A DNA stretch of 25,218 nt from an uncultured Bacillota bacterium (lineage in GTDB: Bacteria > Bacillota_I > Bacilli_A > Erysipelotrichales > Erysipelotrichaceae): positions 1-25,218 of the forward strand of contig CASEHR010000029.1 in NCBI GenBank assembly GCA_949287785.1, read 5' to 3'. Below the pieces are notes generated by a model. It saw only the letters and a program-made list of their open reading frames with translations, had not been told where the DNA came from and made no database searches. The position numbers and the translations under genes were made by a program. Shown here in pieces: positions 18,001-24,837 of this stretch. Each line of letters begins with the position of its first letter. Position 1 is the first letter of the stretch.

Positions 18001-18723
18001 GATGATATCCGATACATCTTCCACAAGATAAAGAAAGGATCCGAAAGAAGGGTCGTCATCTTCATCGATGATTACATGCGTTTTATCCAAAGCGAAGAGC
18101 GACGGATGATCTTAGAAAAGGCGATCTTTCATTTGAATGATAAAAAGACCGCTATTATCATTGCAACTAATACCAAAATCAGCCTGCCATTCCGTCTGGA
18201 TCAGGTCTTTAGAAAGTATGTTCTGGAGTATGAAAACAAAGAAGAATTGGTCTATGCCTTCAATAAAGCACAGGCGGTCAGCGAAAGAAATGTATACATG
18301 CGTCATGAACGACTGATCGGCTTTAAATTGTGCCGGGTGCCAAAGATCGATATCAATCTTAAAAGGACGGTCGACTTTATCGATAGGCTGCCCGATAAGA
18401 TAAAGGCAGAAAACGGTCTCTTGGGCTACGATATCTTTTATCGCAACAAGATCTATACACCCGAAGGGAAGATCTTGTTTGTCGCTTACTATAAAGAGAT
18501 ACTTGAACGGTTCAAACGGGTATATAAGGCAAGCGTTGATCATGCTTATCATGTTTTACATGATGTACCTAAAGACATCTATTATGATGCCATTTGCTGG
18601 ATCGGTCCGAATATGACCAATCAATATCTTTTCATTCCAAAGGTCAAAAGAGATCTCAAAGCCGAAGAAGCTTATATCGAGATCGGAAAAGAGGTGCACA
18701 TTATCCGTTATGTCGATGCATAA
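15061..18723 (+). CDS. essC: Type VIIb secretion ATPase EssC/YukB-like (FtsK/SpoIIIE family), short form
   Basis: 1220 residues, shorter than the roughly 1480-1500 of S. aureus EssC. The N-terminal 1-190 look like the paired FHA-like domains; two membrane helices follow (about 212-241 and 248-268), then a degenerate ATPase-like DUF region (about 290-560). Module D1 is intact: Walker A GATGSGKT (600-607, K606) and Walker B LVIVIDEF (D720, E721), with the FtsK pattern LVTQKP. A second module is decayed: its P-loop position reads SYKTSECKE (928-936), lacking the glycines, and Walker B-like VVIFIDDY (D1003, D1004) remains. No third ATPase module follows; the last 130 residues are unassigned. EssC is the motor and substrate receptor of the membrane complex. 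It overlaps neighbours at both ends. Confidence 0.88.
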   Translation: MKRLVSLYEGHLSDKILIEKESVWHDIRFCFRHDRWYCDLPDDLALLNGQRSFILDDGLYKMVKEGCFFTICLVVQKPPSFRAFARSDFLLSDIEKADIVYDKVSNYHIFLKGDRLHADTDLIYCNGKKYRGQRLENHDVIDYLGVRIIVTDTVLLVSDSCKHIGLSPFTIRYLPYTETYKMITKKYHHHPTVPPFAYKVKLKTVTAYQEAPFLVSFGQGVFMSVGMLVIAVVNAYLGYQNGRSMIETALIVALPLMMAFGAILFPFIQRKHRQKINHQKSTDQINMNTEVLNDLRRKIETDIASLKEYYDYYRFDSEKYLRLLDTDDIFQRDRDDDDLLYLTLGIGKIALDLKIDADHDEDKIFFKDIMDSYKEVNGTYILDLKQKRYITFIAEGKKRDTLFMYILLQLTLQTSANDLKIAICADRAFIKEHPELYAVRHLWLFDRRLLFDHELKDLTSDHKLVIMSFYKGDEICKDNISYLYFGNDPLVPKKSDLVIEYHGDELFVKDGDRSEIYRSLVFAYDPRIFYRLCRYRETDEEMVRTLVKLDDIYPLDIDLNKTYEASERGIEITLGIDQNGQLLHYDISQKGIGPHGLIGGATGSGKTELVLALIMSLVLNKNAHDLNIALIDFKGTGLREALSYNGELLPHVDLALSNLDEVAFDRSLAYFRLECKRREEAFQKLAAMTHTSIMDLEDYNRADPLSHGLAKIPHLVIVIDEFAELKASRQDFMQDIISIARIGRSLGIMMILVTQKPAAVVDKEVWANTSYKIALKVNDVADSKELINSDLAYKIRKPGEFYLISDKLSHGQCVYTRSLVDERNHEAVEIIDLEGRVIKAKEFTVKNEERQLSYFIKKIIEYHKEKGIRRTSIYKEALSEESFTTLFRRYGLKPDEGVILLGEDDDFSLMIQRPTTHDLKADPFVIFSYKTSECKEAFYSLVLTSLALHADRCHFIMIADKHIDLNVYDGLVEKVGCDDIDDIRYIFHKIKKGSERRVVIFIDDYMRFIQSEERRMILEKAIFHLNDKKTAIIIATNTKISLPFRLDQVFRKYVLEYENKEELVYAFNKAQAVSERNVYMRHERLIGFKLCRVPKIDINLKRTVDFIDRLPDKIKAENGLLGYDIFYRNKIYTPEGKILFVAYYKEILERFKRVYKASVDHAYHVLHDVPKDIYYDAICWIGPNMTNQYLFIPKVKRDLKAEEAYIEIGKEVHIIRYVDA

Positions 18724-18982
18724 AGTCCGTCTTTATCTGCGTTTTGAAGACGGTTCGGCTTATGAGGTCTATTTCAGTGAGAAACTGACGTTGAAGGAGA
18801 ATATCGACCTTCTGTATGAACTTTCAGAGAGGAAGATGAGTAACTACCTGGTCATGCTATATGATAGCTCGATCATTTTGGATATCAGTCAGAAACTTGC
18901 GGGGCTGAAACTGGCTGACGGGACAGTCTTACACATATACGATTTCACAAATGCTGAAAGTTGTATTAAAATAACCCCATGA
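18710..18982 (+). CDS. esaB: EsaB/YukD-like ubiquitin-fold protein
   Basis: 90 residues, close to the 80-90 of YukD/EsaB. Beta-grasp pattern: RLYLRFEDGSAYEVYF (first hairpin), TLKENIDLLYEL (helix), LADGTVLHIYDF (last strand). There is no C-terminal di-Gly, as expected for YukD, which is not conjugated. EsaB is a small cytoplasmic T7SSb component affecting production or export of substrates. It overlaps essC by 14 bp; ATG 18710 and ATG 18716 are both possible, with GAGGTG (18691-18696) upstream. Its stop overlaps the glucosaminidase start as ATGA. The glucosaminidase promoter lies inside its 3' end. Confidence 0.8.
   Translation: MSMHKVRLYLRFEDGSAYEVYFSEKLTLKENIDLLYELSERKMSNYLVMLYDSSIILDISQKLAGLKLADGTVLHIYDFTNAESCIKITP
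18944..18972 (+). promoter_or_regulatory. Internal leaderless promoter before the glucosaminidase gene
   Basis: TTCACA (18944-18949), 17-bp spacer, TAAAAT (18967-18972), then six bases (AACCCC) to ATG 18979. It lies within the esaB-like coding sequence. It would let the hydrolase be made separately from the rest of the operon. Confidence 0.55.
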
Positions 18983-21729
18983 AAAAATTAGGGATGTTAC
19001 TTCTGTGTGCGATATTGCTTTGCACAAGTGTCATATATGCTGAGGAATCGTCTTACAGGATCTATGATCTGGGCGGGGGCGATTATAAGCTGATCGAAGA
19101 AAGCGATGATCTGAATGCTCTTTTGTACTCATATCATGAACTTGCCGACAGTTATGAAAACCTTGTCCTTACCGAGAATGACAGGGTACTGATAATGGAG
19201 TACGGAATCGTCGAATTCAAGGTCGACGAAGGGTGCAGTATCGAACTTTCCTATACATCAAAAAACGGTGATGATAAGACGATCAACGGTTGTTATGGGA
19301 TCGACGCCGCCTATATCGGGACTTCCGATACATTGGATACTGTTGAATTCATGATCAGTGGGGATACAGGAACGACATCTATCGATAATGTCATCCTTCA
19401 TCCTTACGAAAGTCTGGATGTCACCAATACACGGTATCGGGTCACAAGCGGGTCATTATATCACGACATCAAAGCCCAGCTTATCGAAGATTATGTTTAT
19501 AAGAGCATCGAACTGGGACCATCACCTAGTTATCTTAGCTATGATGAGGTGTATCAGAGTTATGATGGGCATTATTTTTATCGTTCGTTTTACGATATGA
19601 TCGATGATTATAGAGAAAACAGCCATCAAAGAGCTGTCAACAGCACATCGCCATACTATAACTACTACATGTATCTGCCGCATCGAAGTACGACCAATTA
19701 TACATATGAGGATCTGAATGCTTATTTCAGTGATACTCTTGTCTTCAATGGCCGATTGGATACATACTACGATTTCAATTACGACAACGCTAATGATGAT
19801 GTCAATCGTTCACAATATGTCGATAATGTCGATGCTTTTTTCGAGAATCAATACCGATACGGAGCCAATGCGATGATGATGATCAGTTTAAGTATCCATG
19901 AATCATCATACGGCAAGTCGTACAATGCTTTCGTCCAGAATAATCTATTTGGTCATGCGGCGTTTGATACGGCACAAGAGCGCGCCAACAGCCGTTATAC
20001 GACCGTCGCCCGAAGCATCTATTCGCATGCCAAGTATTACATCTCCGATCTGTATGCTGACCCGACCAGCAGCGTATACGGGGGATCGTTCTTTGGCGAT
20101 CTTGCCTCAGGCATGGGCGTCGAGTATTCGAAAGATCCATACTGGGGAGAAAATCTCGCCAGTGATTATTACAGTTTTGACCGCGCGTTGGGTTTACGAG
20201 ACCTCAATAATTACTGTCTTGGTATCATTGAAGATGAGGAGGCGATCGTCGTCTATGCTGATGAAGAGATGACAACGGTAAAAGCGACGATAGAAGATAT
20301 CGATCCCTATAGTTTTGTCATTCTCAAGGAGAATGAGGGAACTTATAAAGTCCAGTTTGATGGTTGTGCAAATGAAGATCTGACGTATGATTTCACGTTG
20401 GATATCGGCTATATCGACAAAACAGTCGTCGACTATCTTTTAAACGAACAGACGATCGGTGAGGAAACATATCACACAGTGACATTTGTGATCGATGATG
20501 ATTCATCGGTGGTCCTTAAAGTCGCCGACGGACAGATGCCTATCATCGATGCTCCTTCTAAGGAAGGATATATCTTCAGGGGTTTTGCGGAAGAATTGGT
20601 CCCGGTAAGTGAAGATACCACCTATCATTGTCTTTACGATGAGATCCGATCGATCACTATGATATCGCTGCCGGAAACGACCTTGGCATTGAACGGTGTC
20701 ATATCCCTGGAAGGGGGCGTGCTTAAGGTCGTCTACAGGGATGAATCGGGCAGAGAGGACAGTTTTGAAGTAGAACTTAACAGTGACATGGTCACAAATT
20801 ACGATCTTTCAACGCCGGGCAAACAGAATATCATCGTCTCTTATTGCGGGATGGTCACAAGTTACGAAATAACCGTTGACAGCAGTCTCTATGAAAGCCG
20901 TGTATATCTTGATGAGAAGATACCGGAGATCATCGATCGTCTGAAAAACGGCGAAGAAGTTGATGGTGATGAGATACTGGAGATCAAAAAGGCGATCTTA
21001 GATACTGATTATGTTCTGGACAATGATGAGATCGTCCTGTTTGACCAGATCCTGCTCGATCGCTATGAAGGTGAAGTTAATTTTCATATCAGCGGTCTGC
21101 GCTTGCTTTCGATATCGGGGATGGCTCTTTCTTTGGATATCGAGGACAGCTATCAAAGCGGATTGAAACTGTTGCCTGATACCTATTATCTCTACTCGGG
21201 TATCAGTGATTATGAAGATGAGGTATATCTTGAAAAGATCAGCAGTGCCTATGGTTTTGATATCGTCACTTCTTTTTCGATCTATTTTAAAAAGAACGAT
21301 GAGATCATTACCAATGACGGCCCATTCATCATCGAACTGCATGATGATGAGTTGGATACGCATAAAATATACACCGTGTATAACGTCGATGACGATGGTG
21401 ATGTGATCAAATGCCGCACGACACAAAGCGCTGACGGCATCCAATTCACGACGATGGGCGATGGTAATTTCATGGTCCTGGCACTGGATTCGGCAAATGA
21501 CTATACATTAAAAGGAGCAAACATCTTCAATATTACACCTGACAATGACGGTCCTGATACGGTGACGCTCATCTATGTCGGCGGTTTTTATGCCTCGATC
21601 GGTCTTGTGGATGTGATATTATACGTTTGTTATATGTATGAGGAGAAGAAGACAAAGGAATTATGGAGCGACTACAAAAAGTGCTGGCGAACGCCGGTGT
21701 TGCCTCAAGAAGAAAAGCTGAAGAGCTGA
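18979..21729 (+). CDS. Membrane-anchored GH73 N-acetylglucosaminidase of the type VII locus
   Basis: 916 residues. A Sec signal peptide (MKK, hydrophobic core, VIYA/EE near residue 21) is followed by a long N-terminal region of unknown fold. A GH73 muramidase/glucosaminidase domain spans about 270-420, with catalytic Glu308 in SIHESSYGKS and the family motif NNLFGHAAFD (321-330). Then come a Listeria-Bacteroides-type repeat (EGYIFRGF), a bacterial Ig-like segment and a beta-rich region. Near the end is a membrane helix (about 862-887) and a charged cytoplasmic tail. So it should be held on the outer membrane face and cut peptidoglycan, plausibly opening the wall for the secretion channel; that role is inference. 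It overlaps esaB by 4 bp (ATGA) and rluB by 67 bp. Besides coupling, it has its own predicted leaderless promoter. Confidence 0.85.
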   Translation: MKKLGMLLLCAILLCTSVIYAEESSYRIYDLGGGDYKLIEESDDLNALLYSYHELADSYENLVLTENDRVLIMEYGIVEFKVDEGCSIELSYTSKNGDDKTINGCYGIDAAYIGTSDTLDTVEFMISGDTGTTSIDNVILHPYESLDVTNTRYRVTSGSLYHDIKAQLIEDYVYKSIELGPSPSYLSYDEVYQSYDGHYFYRSFYDMIDDYRENSHQRAVNSTSPYYNYYMYLPHRSTTNYTYEDLNAYFSDTLVFNGRLDTYYDFNYDNANDDVNRSQYVDNVDAFFENQYRYGANAMMMISLSIHESSYGKSYNAFVQNNLFGHAAFDTAQERANSRYTTVARSIYSHAKYYISDLYADPTSSVYGGSFFGDLASGMGVEYSKDPYWGENLASDYYSFDRALGLRDLNNYCLGIIEDEEAIVVYADEEMTTVKATIEDIDPYSFVILKENEGTYKVQFDGCANEDLTYDFTLDIGYIDKTVVDYLLNEQTIGEETYHTVTFVIDDDSSVVLKVADGQMPIIDAPSKEGYIFRGFAEELVPVSEDTTYHCLYDEIRSITMISLPETTLALNGVISLEGGVLKVVYRDESGREDSFEVELNSDMVTNYDLSTPGKQNIIVSYCGMVTSYEITVDSSLYESRVYLDEKIPEIIDRLKNGEEVDGDEILEIKKAILDTDYVLDNDEIVLFDQILLDRYEGEVNFHISGLRLLSISGMALSLDIEDSYQSGLKLLPDTYYLYSGISDYEDEVYLEKISSAYGFDIVTSFSIYFKKNDEIITNDGPFIIELHDDELDTHKIYTVYNVDDDGDVIKCRTTQSADGIQFTTMGDGNFMVLALDSANDYTLKGANIFNITPDNDGPDTVTLIYVGGFYASIGLVDVILYVCYMYEEKKTKELWSDYKKCWRTPVLPQEEKLKS

Positions 21730-22391
21730 TCGTCGAAGGACGGGTAAAGGTTGATGGTGAGGTCATCACCGCTTTAGGATACAAGGTAAACGGTAATGAG
21801 ATAATCGAAGTTGACGGCAGACCGATCCGGAAAGAAGAAAAGGTCGTCTATCTTTTGAACAAGCCGAAAAACGTCATATCCAGTGTCAGGGATGACAAAG
21901 GACGTCTCTGTGTAAGTGACATCGTTCAAAGTGAATATCGGCTTTTCCCGATCGGTCGTCTGGACTATGAAAGCAGTGGATTGCTACTTATGACAAATGA
22001 TGGCGATCTTGCCAACAAGATATTGCATCCGCGCTTTTCGATTCCCAAGACTTATGAGGTCACAGCACAAGGTGATCTTACGATCAAAGAGATCAGCAAG
22101 CTGAAAAAAGGAGTTGTTTTGGATGACGGTTATAAGACCGGCAGAGCCGATATCCGGTATATCGATTCCAATCTCAATAAAAAGACCCATCGTTATATCG
22201 TGACGATATACGAAGGGCATAATCGTGAAATAAGAAAAATGTTTGAAACAGTCAAAGCCAAAGTGATCAGACTTAACCGGATCAAAGAGGCCAATATTGA
22301 ACTCGGTGACCTCAGGCCGGGAGAATATCGCCGGCTGAAGATCCACGAGGTCAAGATGCTGCGCCAGTATCTAGATCGCGATGATATCTGA
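21663..22391 (+). CDS. rluB: 23S rRNA pseudouridine synthase, RluB family
   Basis: 242 residues. An N-terminal S4 RNA-binding domain (MERLQKVLANAGVASRRKAE ... GRVKVDG) is followed by the RsuA/RluB catalytic domain with FPIGRLDYESSGLLLMTNDG, whose Asp (in GRLD) is catalytic, then KTYEV and GHNREIRKMF. It converts a specific 23S rRNA uridine to pseudouridine; RluB rather than RluE/F is inferred from overall pattern and Bacillota occurrence. AAGGA lies five bases before the ATG. Its first 67 bases lie inside the glucosaminidase gene, and its last 21 overlap the 3' end of the convergent rqcH. No terminator separates the convergent pair. Confidence 0.93.
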   Translation: MERLQKVLANAGVASRRKAEELIVEGRVKVDGEVITALGYKVNGNEIIEVDGRPIRKEEKVVYLLNKPKNVISSVRDDKGRLCVSDIVQSEYRLFPIGRLDYESSGLLLMTNDGDLANKILHPRFSIPKTYEVTAQGDLTIKEISKLKKGVVLDDGYKTGRADIRYIDSNLNKKTHRYIVTIYEGHNREIRKMFETVKAKVIRLNRIKEANIELGDLRPGEYRRLKIHEVKMLRQYLDRDDI

Positions 22392-24002
22392 GGTGATGCG
22401 TTCGGGATCGATGAATATCGTCTTGTAGTTTTTGATCGAGACAAGACCTGCCTTCGATCCTTTTATTTTCCTGACATCTTTTATCAGACAGTAGTCGACC
22501 GGTACCGATGACGAATATCGTCCTTTGGAATAATAGGCTGCAACATTGGCACAGAAGCGTATCGTCTCTTCATCGGGTGTGCTCGTATCGACACAAAGGT
22601 GGGCGCCATGATAGCTCTGTGCGTGAAACCACGTATAATCGCTGTGGGCGTATTTAAAGGTCAAAGTATCGTTTTGGATATTGTTTTTGCCAAAAGTGAT
22701 CGTATGATCTTTAAACCGGATCTGATACAGATGATATTTTTCCTTTTTCTTCTTTAATGTTTTTTTATTGGCAGCGCGCAGGTAGCCGTATTTTACAAGC
22801 TCTTCTTTGATCATCTGAGCATCCAGGAAATTGGCGATCTGGAGCTGTTCGAGCAGAGAAGAAAAATAATCTAATTCTTCCTGAGCGATGTCGATCTGTT
22901 CCAGAAGATATTTAGTGCTGCGCTTTTTCTTCTGATAACTGTTATAGTAGCGATTGGCATTATCCTTGATCGAGATCTTTGGATCAAGTGCTATTACAAT
23001 CTCTTTATCATCGTAATCTTTGGTCGTGATTGCATCAAGACCCTTTTCAGCGAGATTGCCATACATGTACAACAGATCGCCTTTTTCTTTCAGTTCTTCA
23101 GCGTTTCTGGCACTATTTAAAGTATCGTTCAACTTATTGATCTTTTCATGGAAATGTTTGATCTGCCTTTGAGTATATTTGAAAAGATCACCGGTTATTT
23201 CTTTGATCCTTGCCTTTTCTTCCAGCTCATAATATACAAGATCAAAACCTTCATCGAGATCGTACATCTTGAAATCCCGGTTCAGGTGTTTTAGCGGGAT
23301 GATGTGAAACGCAGCCGATTCATCGAGATCGGTGATATATAAAGCATGACTCTCCTTTATCTCTTTGATGATATCCGGATATTTTTCTCCCTGCTCCATC
23401 CGATAGAAGACCTCTTTTTGTAATAGGGGCGAGAAACCCATGAGCTGAGATACCAAAGACCGGTCAAAATCAACCTCTTGACTGTTGAAGGGATCGGCTT
23501 TGTCCTGCTTCTCCGGCCAGACAAAAGTCGCTCCCGGCCAGATCGTGCGCTTGTTGTTTTCAAAAGGTGGGATCCGCTTTAAAGCATCGATGATCTTATC
23601 GTTTTCATCCACGAGGATGATGTTGGCATATTTGCCCATGAGTTCGATATGCAGGCGATAGTGTTTCGTATCATAGAGGTCATTGAGATTACGGATATAA
23701 AAGATCAGGTAACGGTCATAATCATTCTGATCGATCCGTTCAATGATCCCGTTGCTGATGTATTTTCTAAGACCCATCACAAAGGCATTCGGCTCGCCAT
23801 TGGCGTCGTAATTCTTATTGGTGAAATGGATTCGATTGTAAAGACTGTGCGTCGATATGAGAAGGTCTTTTCTTTTGCGTTCGGCGTGAACGTTCAAAAC
23901 GATATCGTCGCTCGATATCTGAGTGATGCGGTTGATCCGCATCGGTAAAGACGCTACAAGGTGATCCTTTTCTTTGCTTAAAATAATACCGTCGATTGCC
24001 AT
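22371..24002 (-). CDS. rqcH: Rqc2 homolog RqcH (NFACT family; FbpA/YloA)
   Basis: 543 residues. The NFACT-N domain (about 1-170) starts MAIDG and has LRKYI, ELMGKYANIILVDEN, and the D96-R97 pair in YDRYL, matching the essential Asp-Arg described for RqcH/NEMF. A central coiled-coil/HhH region (about 250-410, rich in K, E, L) follows. The C-terminal NFACT-R domain has YTWFHAQSYHGAHL (consensus PGSH is YHGAH here) and VDYCLIKDVRKIKGSKAG. RqcH binds stalled 50S-peptidyl-tRNA and adds C-terminal alanine tails for degradation of the nascent chain. There is no Shine-Dalgarno; TATAAT ends six bases before the ATG, so it is probably leaderless. It is divergent from gmk. Confidence 0.93.
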   Translation of the reverse strand: MAIDGIILSKEKDHLVASLPMRINRITQISSDDIVLNVHAERKRKDLLISTHSLYNRIHFTNKNYDANGEPNAFVMGLRKYISNGIIERIDQNDYDRYLIFYIRNLNDLYDTKHYRLHIELMGKYANIILVDENDKIIDALKRIPPFENNKRTIWPGATFVWPEKQDKADPFNSQEVDFDRSLVSQLMGFSPLLQKEVFYRMEQGEKYPDIIKEIKESHALYITDLDESAAFHIIPLKHLNRDFKMYDLDEGFDLVYYELEEKARIKEITGDLFKYTQRQIKHFHEKINKLNDTLNSARNAEELKEKGDLLYMYGNLAEKGLDAITTKDYDDKEIVIALDPKISIKDNANRYYNSYQKKKRSTKYLLEQIDIAQEELDYFSSLLEQLQIANFLDAQMIKEELVKYGYLRAANKKTLKKKKEKYHLYQIRFKDHTITFGKNNIQNDTLTFKYAHSDYTWFHAQSYHGAHLCVDTSTPDEETIRFCANVAAYYSKGRYSSSVPVDYCLIKDVRKIKGSKAGLVSIKNYKTIFIDPERITSDIIAI

Positions 24003-24008
24003 GAAAAA

Positions 24009-24014
24009 ATTATA
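24009..24014 (-). promoter_or_regulatory. -10 element of rqcH, predicted leaderless
   Basis: On the minus strand TATAAT is followed by TTTTTC (six bases) and the rqcH ATG. There is no ribosome-binding site in between. No good -35 at 17 bp. A second minus-strand TATAAT lies at 24037-24042 and would give a 30-nt leader without a Shine-Dalgarno. Confidence 0.6.
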
Positions 24015-24016
24015 CC

Positions 24017-24029
24017 ATTTTCTGAAAAT
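24017..24029. promoter_or_regulatory. Palindrome between the divergent rqcH and gmk promoters
   Basis: ATTTTC-T-GAAAAT, a perfect 6+1+6 palindrome lying between the rqcH -10 and the gmk -10. Its place suits an operator that controls both genes, but AT-rich chance is possible. Confidence 0.35.
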
Positions 24030-24035
24030 ATATAG

Positions 24036-24041
24036 TATTAT
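24036..24041 (+). promoter_or_regulatory. -10 element of gmk, predicted leaderless
   Basis: TATTAT is followed by six bases (ATTTAC) and ATG 24048. No Shine-Dalgarno and no clear -35 at 17 bp. TATAGT at 24031-24036 is an alternative. Confidence 0.5.
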
Positions 24042-24047
24042 ATTTAC

Positions 24048-24626
24048 ATGAATAGGGGATTATTGATCGTCTTTTCCGGTCCTAGTGGGGTTGGAAAGGG
24101 TACAGTGCTAAAGCAATTGATGGCGGATAAGGAATTGAATCTCGCTTATTCGGTGTCGATGACGACCAGATTACCACGCAAGGGAGAGGTTGATGGTGTC
24201 AATTATTTTTTCGTGAGTGAAGAACGCTTCAAAGAAGCCATCTATAACGATGAACTCCTGGAGCATGCGTGCTTTGTTGATCATTATTATGGAACACCGA
24301 AGGCTTATGTTGAAAAGATGCGCAATGACGGATACAATGTCGTCCTTGAGATTGAGACTGTCGGGGCTAAACAGATCATGAATGCCTATAAGTATGATAA
24401 TGGCTGTATCTCGATCTTCCTGACGCCACCCGATATGAAGGAACTTGAAGCACGGATCCGCAAAAGATCAAGTGAGACGGATGATGTGATCGAAAAGCGC
24501 GTCTTAAAAGCCACGCAGGAACTGCGGGAGACATATCGCTATGACTATGTCATATGCAATGACAATGTCGAAGACGCTGTGAAGAAGATCAGGCAGATCA
24601 TCATGGGAAAGATGCTCGAGCGGTAA
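24048..24626 (+). CDS. gmk: Guanylate kinase
   Basis: 192 residues, slightly shorter than typical (about 200-207). It phosphorylates GMP to GDP with ATP. P-loop FSGPSGVGKGTVLKQL, GMP-binding stretch SVSMTTRLPRKGEVDGVNYFF, then YYGTPKAYVE, VLEIETVGAKQI (usual D of LEIDVQGA is E here) and IFLTPPDMKELEARIRKR complete the family pattern. The ATG has no Shine-Dalgarno and sits six bases after a -10-like TATTAT. It is divergent from rqcH; these two are also near neighbours in B. subtilis. No rpoZ follows. A terminator lies about 110 bp downstream. Confidence 0.95.
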   Translation: MNRGLLIVFSGPSGVGKGTVLKQLMADKELNLAYSVSMTTRLPRKGEVDGVNYFFVSEERFKEAIYNDELLEHACFVDHYYGTPKAYVEKMRNDGYNVVLEIETVGAKQIMNAYKYDNGCISIFLTPPDMKELEARIRKRSSETDDVIEKRVLKATQELRETYRYDYVICNDNVEDAVKKIRQIIMGKMLER

Positions 24627-24739
24627 GCCGTTGGCGTTTTTTGGAAAGATATGATGCCGGTGATCAGCTTTTGGTGTGCTCATATCGCATCGTCATGGTC
24701 ATAAACATAAACAGTTAAGGATCTGAAACGATATAAACA

Positions 24740-24767
24740 CAGGATATGCTTTGATATCCTGTTTTTT
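24740..24767 (+). terminator. Intrinsic terminator downstream of gmk
   Basis: CAGGATAT (24740-24747), loop GCTTTG, ATATCCTG (24754-24761), then six T. Perfect 8-bp stem, 113 bp after the gmk stop. The intervening bases (24627-24739) hold no gene I can support. Confidence 0.85.
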
Positions 24768-24781
24768 GATCTATTGCAATT

Positions 24782-24831
24782 AAAAAAAGAGGTTTGAGAC
24801 CGATTATCCATCTGATCTTTAACCTCTTTTT
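24782..24831 (-). terminator. Intrinsic terminator of rpsD
   Basis: Read on the minus strand: AAAAGAGGTT, a 26-nt loop, AACCTCTTTT and further T (seven T in all). The stem begins within ten bases of the rpsD stop. On the plus strand it also ends in TTTTT, so it may act in both directions between the convergent gmk and rpsD. Confidence 0.75.
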
Positions 24832-24837
24832 CATCCA

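Noticed and set aside
19883..20140. 85-codon minus-strand open frame rich in Arg and Cys inside the glucosaminidase gene
   Set aside because: It lies opposite the GH73 catalytic domain and has the composition typical of an antisense shadow; no independent signal.
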